Positions 32,701 to 48,419 of a stretch of 64,000 nucleotides of DNA are shown here, in pieces (the stretch's first letter is position 1; each line of letters opens with the position of its first letter). The notes beneath the pieces were generated by a model, which was not told the DNA's origin, did not search any database, and was given only the letters and a program-made list of their open reading frames with translations. The DNA is from Isoetes taiwanensis (lineage: Eukaryota > Streptophyta > Lycopodiopsida > Isoetales > Isoetaceae): positions 1 to 64,000 of the forward strand of contig JAJEKV010000808.1 of the NCBI GenBank assembly GCA_021234155.1, in the 5' to 3' direction. The position numbers and the translations under genes were made by a program.

Positions 32701-34600
32701 CAATATAATTCTGTTTGAAGACAAAAGGGATGGAAAGGTGAACCATCCGAAGCGCTAATGAGTGCGTAGGTAGAGGACATGGGGTCGAGAAAGAGAAACG
32801 TTCGCGGAGGCCTTGGCCACCGCGATAAGTTTCTTGTATATTTTCTATGGTCTTTTTCTGTTCTATTTTTTCAAAGTCTTGTGATGTTTATCTAGAGTTA
32901 CTTGAATAATTATAGACCCTAATGAAATAGTTTAATTGCATGATACAATACCCACATATTCTTTTCCACCCACATATTCTTTTCCTAATATATTAAACAA
33001 AGCCCGTATTGCCTCCTTTTTGCATTTATGGTCATGCAAATAAATTATATCTGGACAAAAAAAAATTCAGTGCTAAAGAGAGCCTACTAACTTTGGCCTA
33101 AGAGGATTTTACCCCCGATATTCTAGCTCAGGATTTTATACTCCATTGGAGATCACATTAACTCGTTTGGGTGATGTAGCCTCATTACAACGCTCTCTGG
33201 TACAACTATCTTTTTGCTTAACATTCCATTCATAACGTAATCTATATTTTCATCCATTGGCAAATCAGCCCATCTATTATAATGCAGTAGGGAATCCCCA
33301 TTACCATCTTGATACTCTATTGCTATATGTTCGATAGGTGATTGCTTATTGGGATTCCCTACGACCGCCTGGACGTTGGGGAACGTTCATATGGAACCGG
33401 CCAGGACGCTTTTTTCGTGTCGGTCAAGTCCGAGCAGTTCCCATGCAGCAGAGGTAAGGTTGCCTTTAAGGAAAACTGGGATTTTTCCAGAAATGAAAGA
33501 CCATTTCTGAAAGGTCGAGTTGCTGCCTTCGTTTTGTCCTTTAACTGATCAACAGGTGACGAAGAAGCAAGCAACCGATTAAGCAGCCGGTGAAGATCGA
33601 GCCGGTGAAGATCTAGCCGGTTTCTGAGCAGAAGAGTACTGCGGTCACATGGGAACAGTATTCTTCGCACTTCAACCTTGACCTCACTGTTATGCGGTTA
33701 GGTCAGGCTCATGGGAACGTCGCCTTAGAAGGACCGTAATCTGTGAGAATTTTTGTGATACCCCAGCTAGGCAATCTCTTTCACATTTGATTTTTTATTT
33801 CGGCTCCATTTTTGTGCTGCACTATGACCCACCGCTTCCTAACCACTTGTTCCATTTTGTTTTTTTTTCCCCTCAAGTGCACTTTGCAAATCTTATCATA
33901 CATTAACCACTGAAAAATTACTTTTTTTTCTATTAAATTAAAAATTTTTGTAAAAACATTTGCAAACCTTATTCTTATTACACAACCAACGATTGAAAAA
34001 ACTAAAGTCAAAACTGAAGTCAAGATAATTCATAGAAGAGAAAAACAAGTGGACCTATCTTACCTATCTATCTGCAAAAAGCGGTAAAGTCGGCTATGGA
34101 GTCTGTCCGTCCGTCCATCCAGTGCGGCCTGAAGCACATGAACGCATTAATTATACGCGCTTCAGAAGTGGCCATGTTGAGAAAGAAGAGTCATTTTTGT
34201 ATGTGTTGTGTCCAATTTCCGACAAAGGCATGCATCATCCAGGTCCAATGCTGACGAAGCTAACGAACCATGTTAGATATGTTTAATTGAACCTTTCAAA
34301 TCAGTCTGAGCTGTGAATTATGATACTGCAGCTTCTGCCTTAATCCCATCAATGCCCACCTTTTCGTTTCTCTGAACAATGCGGCCTTTGGAGGACCCAT
34401 TTGCCACATGCTTCGTGCCATGGATATGGAAGGATCTTATGTCAACTTATGGCTTGTTAGCTAATACCAATCCTGATTGCTCTGTTTTGTTTCTTCCTCC
34501 TCCGAAGAGGAGCATATTTGGGCACCATGGGGATAAATGCCGCCTTGATTGTTTCTTATTTTTCCTGAAGAAACAGATTTATCCATTGCTCATGTTTTGG
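32700..34600. other. No recognised gene
   Basis: Short frames at 33342-33548 and its complement show no domain. A small repeat 'gccggtgaagat' occurs three times near 33580-33620. The interval probably holds the promoter of the kinase gene in its last few hundred bases, but no element could be assigned. Confidence 0.4.
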
Positions 34601-34622
34601 AAAAGATTTGGCTTACCTCAAC

Positions 34623-37047
<2,425 letters not shown>

Positions 37048-38040
37048 GTTTGCACAATCATGTATCATTTTGAGAAAATAATATTAAGCGTTTCTGTTAC
37101 ACATTATGGGTGCAATCCAAAGAATAGAAAAGGAATATATGCTACCTTCTGTTGATAAGAATTCCCATGCTACAGAATGCAGGTGAATCTATAGATTAGC
37201 GAGTTTAACTTTTGACAAACCCAACGCAGATTATCAACTAACATGCACTTGAGAAAGATCATTAGGCGTTGGAGCTTTATATTAAAATGCTAAACAACTA
37301 AGTGTTCTCAAATGTCAAATATTTGATTACGATACTGGTCAGTATCCTGGCAATATTCGTATCTTTTCATATACACCATAAGATCCCAAATTAGGTGAAA
37401 GAAGATGAAAATGAGAGGAAAAGCATTAGGCAGGGTGTCAATTCAATGGGTGTTAGGGTGATATGGTGGAATGGTATCCATCCCTTCTCCATTCATTAGT
37501 TTAGGTTGTGTATGCTGTATATGGTAAATTTTACTGGCATGAGGTTGTGGACGAGGATTTATAACTGAGGAGAAAGAGTATGAAAGTTCCTGGGAACAAG
37601 AAATATCAGCTCATTTGACACCAAGAGAAATGGATGTGTGACGGCACCAGATCAGCAATATTTGCTGTCGGCGTAAAGCAGATTAAATCATTCAACAACA
37701 TAGGATGTAACATGCTTGAGCCTTGTGTATACAAATGAAGGAAACAATGCAACATCAAGGAAGCTATATCTTGTTGAGTATTTGGGTTATCATCAAGAGC
37801 ATAATATGCACTTCAATAAGCGTCTGAAATGGTAAGTTGTTAGAGTCGTTTTGCTAACTTATTTTTAATCTATGGTTGGTAGATGCTTCTTGTTGTCTTG
37901 TCACAATATTAGTGGAAAAGTGTGAATATTTCATATTGTGTCTTTGTTGCTATGTATTGCATGATGCTACTATGTATTGCATGATACTAAGAGCTATAAG
38001 TTAGGGAATATTCAATGCATTTGATATTTAGATATGTTCA
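37048..38040. other. No recognised gene (kinase 3' flank)
   Basis: A/T-rich sequence after the kinase stop, presumably including its 3' UTR. No open frame of note and no repeat was recognised, apart from a duplicated 'gctactatgtattgcatgat' near 37950-37985. Confidence 0.5.
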
Positions 38041-38052
38041 AATTGCAATAAA

Positions 38053-38316
38053 TGGCCTTAATGAACACTTGGTCTAGTGGTGAGATCCTAAACTACCATG
38101 TCCAAAGTCACGAGTTCAACGTCTCATCGTGGAAGGAGAGGACTGAATTCAGGCATATACAATGGTGGGTGCAGGTCCCATCTAGGAATGTGTCCAATAA
38201 GTTTTGGCTTCTCGTGCATCTATCTATCTATCTAGTTATCTATCTAGTCAGCCATATACAATGGTGGGTGCAAGTCCCATCTAGGAATGCATCCAATAAG
38301 TTTTGGCTTCTCGTGC

Positions 38317-38381
<65 letters not shown>

Positions 38382-38385
38382 GAGC
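38053..38385 (+). mobile_element. tRNA-derived SINE with duplicated tail and (ATCT)n end
   Basis: An A box (ttggtctagtggtgag, 38069) and a B box (cgagttcaacgtctc, 38111) are correctly spaced for an internal pol III promoter. The body is followed by a 70-base segment (catatacaatggtgggtgca…) present twice, at 38154 and 38253, each ending in a tctatcta run. The last run continues as about eighteen ATCT units to 38382. SINEs are non-coding retroelements copied by a partner LINE; a short tandem-repeat 3' end is typical. Confidence 0.75.
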
Positions 38386-38559
38386 AAGCGATAGAATTTT
38401 TTTTTCCTATTTGAAGTTTCTTGGTTGCACGAGTTCAAGCCTTTCTATAGGCGATGTCTAAATGCAGATGCTACGGGCTTCCTCCAAGTCTTGTCTAATT
38501 CGTGGGAAAACTCATAAGCTTTTTAGATGACATGGTACCATGTCAGCATATCATATATC

Positions 38560-38680
38560 GGTAGGCACATGAGCTCGATGGTTTGTTAGATGATGAAGAA
38601 GATAGTGATCACCCAGATGATGAGTATGACGTAGAGGCTCTAGATTCTGAGTATCCTAGGGACGATGGTACCATTTAGAA
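38560..38680 (+). pseudogene. Short acidic coding remnant
   Basis: In one frame the sequence reads DGLLDDEEDSDHPDDEYDVE followed by ALDSEYPRDDG before a stop. Acidic segments like this occur near the end of some plant transposon proteins, but there is not enough to name a family. Confidence 0.3.
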
Positions 38681-40009
38681 AACCCAGCCTTTGAGCCTTT
38701 CAAAGATGTTGAGTTCATTCTATGATTATATTATGTTGAATCTTAATGACTACATATTACTCATTTTTGGGTTGCCTGAAGGACAAACCCTAGGGCTGGA
38801 GGGGGTGAGAATGGAATATGCTACGTATGTAGTGAATTGAGGCTCTAGATTTCAGTAGCAGGCTAAAAGGACATATCAGATTGACTATGGGCGACTTCCC
38901 ATGAGAAAAGCCATGGAAACCGGGGAGTACAGGTAGTTTGGGCGGTTAAATGCATGTAGAAGGTAGACTGTAGAAGCAAAGTTGGAGCTCGCATCACATA
39001 GTAGAAATAGGTAAGCAAATCTCTCCATTTTGAGCCCAACTTGTCTCCATTTCGGCAAATCTATCCCATTCAAGCTCCCTTGTACCTAAAACTGGATATT
39101 CCCTTCAAATTCCTTCCGAATCTCATATACCCTTATTCTTACTTATGTTACAATGAAGTATAGCATGCGGATTCCACATTGGGGTAGCGTTTTTTGTGAG
39201 GTTGAAACTGTTTTTTTGTGACACAGCAGGTATGAGCTAAGAAGACTCATGAATGAAGTTTTGCTTCCACATCCTGTTTGTGATTATGGAGCATTGAGTT
39301 AGAGTTTCAAAATTCTTCAATATTCGTAGTATTCTAACTTCACTTCACCAGTTATTGTACTAGCTTTTATCATTCACATGCATATCAATGATATGATGCT
39401 AAACTGTTGATCTTCATACAATAGGAGTGATACTGTACTCTAATTGCATTGACTTCTAAGATACCTTTTCATGTGTCCTTCTGACAATTAGAGGTATTAT
39501 TCTCATGTCATTCTGCATTGTTGCTGCTATATCACGTAATCAGAAGCGACCTCTGTTTGCCTGGTGAGTATTTGACCTGCAATAGTAGTGCTAGGATGAG
39601 GGCAGGGACATTGGGACAAGAAGAAACCAATAAGTGAAGCTTTGTCATTCACGAAAGCAACTATCAATGGATAAAGCCGCTAATTGCTACAGAGTGAGTA
39701 TTGTTATCAATTTGTCCTTTCAATACTTTCTCTGGCCATGTTAGCAGTTAATGACACAATATAGCAAACAGTATCTACGTCATGTTAAGTGCCCATCCAA
39801 GGCATCCTTGTCTAGTTGATTGGTGTCAAGAGTATCTTCCCAAAAGTATGCCTGCAAATTGAGTTGTTGGTATTACTTTACCCTTATTCTTTTAGTGCCA
39901 CCTCCATAAGGGCAACCCTCTATGCGATAGCACCTTGTTTAGCTTATTGTAGTGGTTATCTTAGTGGTTGCTTGCTTCTATTATTTCGAGATTTCACATT
40001 TTCTTCTTG

Positions 40010-40620
40010 TTGTGTGCAGGTGCGAGCCAAATTGATGATGAGACCCCGGGGGATGCACCTATACAAATGGGGTATGCCGTATCGTGCAAAGGGTGACAAA
40101 AAAGACCTCCGTATACGATCTTTTGGGCAGTCAATTCGACCCCTTCCATATAAAATTTACCCCAAGTAGTGGCCAAACCCCCAAAAGTCTTACATTACGC
40201 TCGAAAATGGATCAAAAAAAAACACCCCTACGAGTTGTATGGCATTCACAATGAACACTCCTTGGATGAGGCTACTAAGGCTTTATTTTCTTCCTTTATT
40301 GCGGTGGGTATGTAATCTGAAAAAACTACAAATGATCAAAAGGTCAATAGCGCTATTGTAAATGTTTTGCAATCTCAAGGGCCATTCTTTAATGTTGTAG
40401 AAGTGGCGAAACACAATGTCTAAAAATATTTTCCACGATCTTATTTGATGACCTTCAAGTAATACCTTTGACATTTTTGAAGAATGTCTCCGTGGATAGC
40501 CACGACAACGTGAGGGTATCTGACAAGGAATGTCATATGTTCAAAGCCAAGATGAATCATGTTAGAGTTCTATCTATTAGTAAATTGAGAGCTTTTGTGG
40601 ATCTCGCCTGCTTCTAGCTT
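40010..40620 (+). pseudogene. Decayed coding remnant, unknown
   Basis: Protein-like stretches occur in shifting frames: RAKLMMRPRGMHLYKWGMPY near 40024, then ELYGIHNEHSLDEATKALFS near 40234 and NSAIVNVLQSQGPFFNVVEV near 40350, separated by stops. The amino-acid character suggests a former gene, possibly transposon-borne. No domain was recognised. A long A-run near 40210 marks one frameshift. Confidence 0.4.
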
Positions 40621-41716
40621 TGCTTATACTCTCTTGCTTGCATTTGATATTTATAGTGTAAGGTGTTGTATATTGTTATCAGCGCGATAACCCCCTTTTT
40701 TTTTAAGGCAAGGTGGTTTACTATTAATATAGACGATGTTACAATATTGATCTCCAAAGATCAGATGAGAAGAATAAGCACAGTGAAATCCCATTGGCCT
40801 GATAAATAATATGCTCAGGAAGCTTACTTACATCAGCATCTGATGAGAAAGTACAATTAGCAAATAATAAATACTTTTCTCAAAAACTTGTGCAACCAGT
40901 TTTTGACCTGTAAGCAAAGGATTACATAAAGTAGGGTGACCTATTCCCCTAGTTGCCCTCAAGCTTAGTAGTACTTGATATTGACACAGGCATATCAGAA
41001 CCTGGTCTAAAGTGCTGCAAGTATATTAGTCCTGAGCATATGATTGGATATCAGTATCTATATAGAAAATGTTCAAGCATAGCAGTCTGAAACATTTTAA
41101 ATCTCTAGCATGCACAAATTAGGGAACCTGATGTACCAGAACCTCATACCTCCCAGTGTATCATGCACTCTAATCAATGCAGCATTGTCAAGATTATCTT
41201 CTGCATCCTTGATGTTTACAAGAAAAAAATGATTGCTCAACATCAATATGAAGAATAAATCACCTGTCTCTTGAGCCAACTCTGCCAAATAATTTATGCT
41301 TCCTGCTAGCAAGAAAAGAAGCTAAATGGGCTTGAAAAGTTTTTTTTTTCAAAAAACAATGTATGATATTTCCTGCTGGAATTTGCATATCCAAATCCTA
41401 CTTTACATAAACTGGAGTTTCTATCCCCTTCGCTTTATAGGCCAATATCCCAATCTCCTCGGGCTTACTTTCAACGTGTTTAGAACAGACATAGTGGGCA
41501 TACAACCAAATAACTTGTACGTTACCAGAGGAAGATGCTACGTTAGTGGATTTTACCTGAAATAACTGATTATAGCTACCTGAAAGCAAGAAGGTTACAC
41601 ACACAACCAGCAAATCCGATGACTGTTCTTGAGAAGGCAGACAAATCCAAATCCTGCTAGCACCCAGATCGCTACTGTTTTGCACCATAATCCGGTGGTT
41701 TACAAGAAAGGGAGTG

Positions 41717-42700
41717 TGACATCCCCTGCTCGTATACGATGCTCCCATCATATAAGAACTTGAAGTTCATCCTTCTTGCCAACGCACATGCTGACAGAGA
41801 CCTAACATCGAGTCCTTGCTAACCGACAAGGACTCGATGGGGAAGAATGGACGTGTCATTTCCCGTCTCCCTCGGGATCGCCCTAGCTGCGGAAGTGTAA
41901 ACAAACCTAAGCACATAGCATCAAACACATATAGTTCCACCACGATAGGTAGCTCACCATAACATCTGCATCAATATCATCAGTACAACAACATGGGAAA
42001 AAACCTACCCAAGGCTCAGACTCAAGGGGTGGACTGAGAGTTTGGGTCTCCAGAGATCAAATCAGACAGACTCCATAACAATGGACTTGGCTGGCATAGA
42101 ACATGGTTGCTGGGTAGTCCGCTCCATTTGCCCCTCTTGTGCATACTTTGCAGAATAGGCTGATAAGTCTTGGGGCTTGACCCTAGCCTGCCGGGTGCAT
42201 AACCCAAGGGGCTACTCCTGGGTTGCATCTCCCCAGTCCCGATGAGGCAGGAGGAGATCACTCCCTCCAGAGGCACACATGCCAATTACAGGCAGCTAGA
42301 GAGCCACTGCTCATCTATGACTTGAACCCCATTGAAGGTGACGCATCACCCAAGAGGTGTCGAACCCATGCCTTGCCCACACTCAGTGGCAAGCCATCAG
42401 GCCTAGACCGCTAAGATCCCCGGTAGGCTTTACACACCAGAGGGATCAGTCTGTAACTGGACATGCTGGTCTAGCCCCCCCACCCACAGCCAGGCGGGCT
42501 CTTATGCACAGGCCGCAATAATTTGGGAATTATGAAGCCTAACTACGTACATGATCTACTAAGGCCTTTAGGGTCTCTACCCCCCTTCCCAATACATAGG
42601 AGCTCACAGAGATCAATCATAATGATCCATAGAACAAAAAAATAGAATCACCTAATCTATCTATCTAACATATATGGTTAGGTTCTTTCATTAGAGGCCG
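41717..42700 (+). repeat. LTR-like repeat family, copy at 41.7 kb
   Basis: It begins TGTGACATCCCC, the type of start seen in many plant LTRs. It shares in order 'gcggaagtgtaaa', 'cccaaggctcagactc', 'ttggctggcatag', 'ctcttgtgcatactttgcag', 'ggttgcatctccccagtcc' and 'tctacccccc' with the copies at 44607 and 60048. There is no conserved coding frame. The right edge is uncertain and may extend towards 43.25 kb. Confidence 0.7.
41806..41839. repeat. Perfect 13-bp hairpin inside the LTR-like repeat
   Basis: catcgagtccttg (41806-41818) is exactly complementary to 41827-41839, with an 8-base loop. The other copies of the family do not show it. Confidence 0.85.
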
Positions 42701-44600
42701 AGATCTCGGAATCTATAGGGCCTATGCCAGACTAGAAGTCGGCATTGTACAACAGAATGACCACCTATATACCGGATCCTTGGCTCGCTCCAGCTCCATG
42801 GACAGTGTCCATGCTATCGATCAGGAATGTGATGAACAAATTCGGGAGATATCTTGCACAAAGCGGGCTTCACGGCATTTGATAGGAATGGCGCAAGCGC
42901 TTGGTGAGGCAAGCTCTTGGAGACTGGAATCCGAGAGGGGCAAGGTTAGGGTTCCAGTCTCTTTTACATGACTCTTTTAGGCTTTGCCAAGTGGCAAAAT
43001 GGGGTTATATGCACATGTTAAAGGGCATGTGCAACATAACAAGTTGCCATCTAGGGTGCCACCCTTTATGGTCGCCAAGTACATGTCGTCAACGACCACA
43101 TGTACGAGTGATGTGGCAGTATAATATACATATTCTTACCGTATATTATGTTGGAACGTCACAGGGAGGCAGCCACCCGCCCTAGCCGCTTCCACCCAAC
43201 TGTCTGCCTAACATCCTAACCAACCCCAGTGTGGCAGCCTATTGATACCATGCGGGTGGTCATTTTATTCTTGGCATACAACGCTTATTATTATACACCC
43301 CTCTCATTTTCATCATCTATGGCACAAAGGCATTCTTCAAGAATGTGTAAGTTATTTGTTAGAGAGATTTGAAGGCCATGGATGATTCTAGTGCTTCGCT
43401 ATCTCTGTAGCATCAATGAATGCCCCTTAAGGTTGCAAAAGATCTCAATAGCACTATTTGTATTCTCCTCAGATTTCGCAACAAAGAAAATAGAAAGAAA
43501 GCAAGTCTCAATGGCTTATCGCCTACTTGACCAGCAAATCTCTAAATGATAGAAGCAAACAATCACTAAAACAATCTAGAAGATAAAAATTAGCGAATAT
43601 GTGGTGGTTTAGATTCCAGAATTTAGGAGACTCAAAATGTTGGGATTTCAAAATAATACTCATCATCTTCACGAGGCTCAAAACTTGGAGTTTTTGTATC
43701 AACTCATTACATGGCTAATTATTATCTAACAAACCATCGAGCTCTAGTATTGAACTAGTTAATTTTCATATATTTCTAGATTAGGCTTTAAAGATTTTCC
43801 AGTTGCTCTTGCATTATGGTTCTGGTTTTCTTACATTTTCTTTTTGTATGGCTAATGCTATTATGTCTGTTGAATAAAGATAGGTTTGGTTGTAGATTGC
43901 AAATTATTCTATCCTCCATGGTTGGTAACGCTAGTGTTAAGGACTTTCTTTGTATTTCTAATTTAGGCTTTTAAGATTTTATATGGAGCCTCTGACTCTA
44001 TAATGAGAACTGTACGATGCTTCCACCAACGTCTCTCATAGATTTGATAAAAGACAATAGTGGAAGCATCATAAAATCTTGATTGTGGAATCAAGGACTC
44101 CATTTGTTTAGGTGTCAATTATAGATACACCATTTCCATCCTGGCATATTACACTTGTTCAGTTGCATCGATTTTTGGCTTTGGTTTTCTCACATTTGCT
44201 TTTTGTTCAGTCGTTTTCTTAGGATATTATGTCTTTTGAATAAATCTTGCTGAATTTGTCAATAATATAATTTGAATCTTAATGGCATTGGGGAATCGCA
44301 TAGCTAGCTAATATTGAAATTTAATTCTCCATTGAACTTTTGTCTACATAGTACCAGTAATTGATTTTCATTACTAGTAATTTACATGTCCTAAACACAA
44401 CTTTATTAGCATCTCCCGAAGCTTGGGTTAAGTAGCAATTGTTTGTTCCTTTTTTTATTGACAGGTTGACTACCTTTGTTAATCTACTGTGAGTTTAATG
44501 TCAGTGAGTGGTATATGATGCTACATTCCTAGTGTAATAATCTAGTATTAGGTTTTATTTATGTACTAAGAGCTATTATATAAGTAACCATCATGCTAAT
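42700..44600. other. No recognised gene
   Basis: A/T-rich between the two LTR-like copies. Frames at 42780-43185 have no domain likeness. If the two copies were LTRs of one element, this interval would be its coding-free interior, but neither a primer site nor a purine tract is convincing. Confidence 0.4.
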
Positions 44601-44606
44601 ATAGCT

Positions 44607-45700
44607 CTTTGTGGATGTGTGATGCTCCCCACAAAATATACGACCATACGCCAGATACCTCATGGGAAATCCCCATCCAAAGCAACATCACCGCAGACCC
44701 CTCCCACAGATGTCCTGATCCCGGGATGGCCAGGGCATGGGAAGAAGACATGAAGGTGTCTTGCGCGCCCGTCTCCTATGGACTTCTATAAGAGCGGAAG
44801 CATAAATACAACATCAGCACTGGCAATACGATACAATACAGTCCACTACCTCGAAGGATACTTCCATCCATCCAACAATAGACCCATCATAGATATCAAC
44901 ACATCATCATCACATGAGCTCCACCCAGGCTCATACTCGCGGGGGAATGTAGACTAATGGCTGGGATATCAAGATAGAGCAGATCAAGATATAACAACGA
45001 CTGGGCTGCAATATCCTATGGCTAGAATTGACCATTTTATCCGCCCCTCCTGTGCATACTATCCAGATGAGCTAAACCGTGCTCGTCGCCCGATCAGCCC
45101 TACCGGAAACATAACCTCTTGGTATCATCCAACTTGGCTACTCCAGGTTGCATCTCCCCGGTCCAATGAGGTAGGAAGAATTGCATCTCCCCTCCCAGAC
45201 GACAATGGCTCGATAGGTGGCTAGAGGATCATGGCGACACGCATCCTTACCCGACCGAACTCCCCAAAATAAGGATCAGACCAACACCTGCAACTCCTGA
45301 GGGTCAGGGCAACACCATCGACCCAGGAAGTGTCGGACTCATACCTCTCCCTCTCGAAGTGACCGACTATAAGCCTAAAGATCGCTCCAAGTCCCCAGTA
45401 GTAGCGCTCAAAGGGACTCCCTCTATCTTGCCACTGGCCCCCTTGTAGGATGCTAAATCACTCCATAGCCTCCATAGCCCCGGTGGGGCCATTGTTGCAT
45501 ATAATAGGAACTAAAGGGTCTAAACTAGAAGCATCATCTAAACAAGGCTACTAGATCTCTACCCCCCTTCCCAATACAAGAGGTGCAAACATGATCAACC
45601 AACATCATATGTCCAATAACATGATAAGTAATGAGAATAACATCTAATCCTAATCACATGCATCTAGCTTATAGTTAGGGCTCATTGATTAGGGTTAAAG
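44607..45700 (+). repeat. LTR-like repeat family, copy at 44.6 kb
   Basis: It begins TGTGTGATGCTCCCC and is colinear with the 41.7 kb copy through 'agagcggaagcataaa', 'cccaggctcatactcg', 'cctcctgtgcatactatcc', 'ggttgcatctccccggtcc' and 'ctctacccccc'. The last third matches the inverted fragment at 18.1 kb. Confidence 0.75.
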
Positions 45701-46714
45701 ATCCAATTGAGGTTTCTAGGAGGGCTCACTAGAGGTAGGAGATACTAACTCATCTGGAATCCTAACTTCCAGATGGTCTACCAAGAAAACTACTCCAAAC
45801 ACCTGCTCCAGAGGAACTTCCACCCCTGGAATCTCCATGGCTCTGCAAGTGGTTCGAGTAGCCGCCACTCCCTCTATCACGATGCGCCTCCTACTCGCCG
45901 AACTATGCTTTACATCTGCAAAGATATGATTCGCTAAATGCGCTGAGCGCAAATAGGGTTCCAAGACTGCTGGAGCCAAAAAATGGCCTATGGTTAGGGT
46001 TTGGCCATTGGTGGGTTAGGGTTGCCATGTCACGCCATGTGTCCGCTACTTATTCAACAACAACTTGGTTTTTCGTTATTGGAAGCTGGCTAAAATGTCA
46101 AGTTATTTAAGGCCACCTTTTCTATTATGATACTAATATCCATAGTGCCATATTTTAGTATTGGACTTTACTAAAGTCCTAACAACAACTATATTAGCAA
46201 CCGGCATGCTAATATCGTTTGTTGTTCATTCTAGCTAGCTAAATAGCAATTTGTCTGCAAGTAGTAGCTAATTAGAAACAACTTTAGAACTTTGCATGGC
46301 TGAGGAATTTATAGAACGTTTATGGATTTTGTTAGCACTTTGAACTAACGCAGGCATGAGGGCATAAGGCCCCATGTCCCTATCATATTGTACTCTTTGA
46401 TCTAAGGCCCAGATTTCAGCCTAGATATATGGTAGGCGACATGCTGATTAGCTTTAGGATTTGAGCTCTACTATTTAGAGAGAGCATTTCTCGTCTTTGT
46501 TCCTCGGCTTTGGAGCACCTCTTCTTGAAGCATCATAATTTAGTTTGTTCATCCTTGAAGTCCTGCACTCTTCCTTTTATTCTGATTCCTAAGCATTTGG
46601 AAAACTTTACATCATCCGAGAGTCATGGGCTGCTGCTGCAAAGTGTATGCCAAGATCAACATATATCAGAGGTTCCATCAAAGAATGGATGTGCTAGGAG
46701 CTATTAATACAATA

Positions 46715-48292
46715 TGCGCATATGGAAATGGTTGAAATCAAAATGTATTTACCTAATAGAAGATTCTTATGGAATGATCCCCTGGTTTGCAAAAATTTGG
46801 AATGGTTGTTACACAATCTATATATTTCGGGCTTGGACAAGGCCAGCAACAATCCTGCTTTTATATGCCAGAAACACATCTTGGAGATGGCCAGGATGAG
46901 ATTGGGTGGAGATGACTTTGAAAAAGTAACAGATGACCCTGATACAATTTTAACTCAATGTATGGACTATATACAAAGTAAGCTGGGCAGTGAGAAATGT
47001 TGTTACAAGAAACTGCCATACCTGATGGCAAGCTACAAAGCTCATAAGGCTGAATATAGATGGCTCACAAATGCCTTTGAGTCCATCTTTTCTGATATGG
47101 CACAGTGGATTACTGCAATTCTCAATAACCTTTTGGAAATCTGGCCACCGCTTTGCCATAGACTTACTGCTCCTTATAGCATGTTCAACAAATGTAAGAT
47201 CAATGCATCATGGATTGTTATTTGCCGTCTCATAGGCCTCTGGCCTCCGTGGACGTTAAAATAAACTTCCTTCCTTCCTTCCTTCCTTCCTATGATGTTA
47301 TCCTGAATTTGCCATGCAGAATTAACATATTCTCTGCGGACATAACAAAATGTTATGAAAATATACCGGTATACGGAGATAATGGGATAATCGAAATACT
47401 CAATGACATCAGTGATTTAACATGGGAGCATATGAGTAAGGACCAACATAAACTACATATGATTATAAAAGACAAGGAAGGGGTCTTCAAAATAAAATGG
47501 GAAAGGCATCTCAAAAGAGACATTGAAAAGACATGTTGGGCCGAGGTTAAAAAGGAGGATTTTAAAAGTATTAATGAATGGCTGTTAACTCACTGCTACC
47601 TCCAATCTGGAAACAAAATTTGGAGGCAGAAAAAGGGCATACCCATGGGGTTTTCATGTAGCCCTGCATGGTGCAATCTATTCCTAGCATGGCATGAATT
47701 AAGATTCATGCTAAAACTTGCACACAATGGAAAATTCCAAGAAATTAAGAAGTTTGAATTTGCAGCCAGATACATTGACGACCTCAATGTAATTAATGCA
47801 GGCAATATTGAGGCATACTTCTCACCGGACTATGAGTGTACAATATACAATATGGAACATCCGGGGATTAAGGGCGAGGATCAGTATACAAAGTTTCAAA
47901 CAACGAAAAATATGGCTACAAGGCTAATTTTCTCAATATCACAATAAAAGTGGAAGACAGAAGCAGAGATCTCTACTCAATCTCCAGGTATGATAAAAGA
48001 GTCAATCTACCTTTTACTGTCTTCAAGTTCATTAAAGCAGACAGTTGTAGGCCATACTGGCAAGCCCTCAAAGTGATAATCTCACAAATCATGCCATATC
48101 TGTACTCTCACTCTGACCATCGGGCTGCGGGGATATCCATAACCTGATACAAACTTTTGTAAATAATAGTTTTGGAATGAAGGAAACATACAAAACAGTA
48201 CTTAAATATTTACAAAAGGAGCAGTTCCCAGGTTTATTATACAACAAAGGGGATATGATAAGAGCTCTTAACACGAAAGTTCAGATTGAATA
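46715..48292 (+). pseudogene. Reverse-transcriptase element, copy 2
   Basis: 46722-47220 encodes the fingers part (SGLDKASNNPAFICQKHI, YLMASYKAHKAEYRWLTNA). A TTCC microsatellite at 47265-47291 then shifts the frame. From about 47292 a long frame carries FSADITKCYENIPV (motif A aspartate), QKKGIPMGFSCSPAWCNL (motif B) and ARYIDDLNVIN (motif C). After a one-base frame change near 47910, the C-terminal region includes ALKVIISQIMPYLYSHS and ends at a taa near 48290. It is the best preserved RT core of the three copies and is closely related to copy 1. The RT fold and catalytic aspartates are present, but two frame breaks make it inactive. No nuclease domain was identified. Confidence 0.8.
47265..47291 (+). 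repeat. (TTCC)n microsatellite interrupting RT copy 2
   Basis: About six CTTCCTTCC-type units sit between the fingers segment and a segment matching 'YDVILNLP'. RT copy 1 has continuous coding sequence there. Confidence 0.9.
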
Positions 48293-48328
48293 AGGTACAG
48301 TGGAATGAGTATTAGAATATTGTAAGGG

Positions 48329-48354
48329 CAGGGCCTTGGCTACAGCAAGGCCCT
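48329..48354 (+). other. Stem-loop after RT copy 2
   Basis: cagggccttg (48329-48338) pairs perfectly with caaggccctg (48345-48354) around a 6-base loop, about 40 bases after the stop. It is the positional equivalent of the hairpin at 23653-23687, with a different stem sequence. Confidence 0.8.
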
Positions 48355-48419
48355 GTACCCCTTGCTGTATGGATTGCACACGGATATTATTGTCGTATGT
48401 AATTGCCCCCCAAACAACG

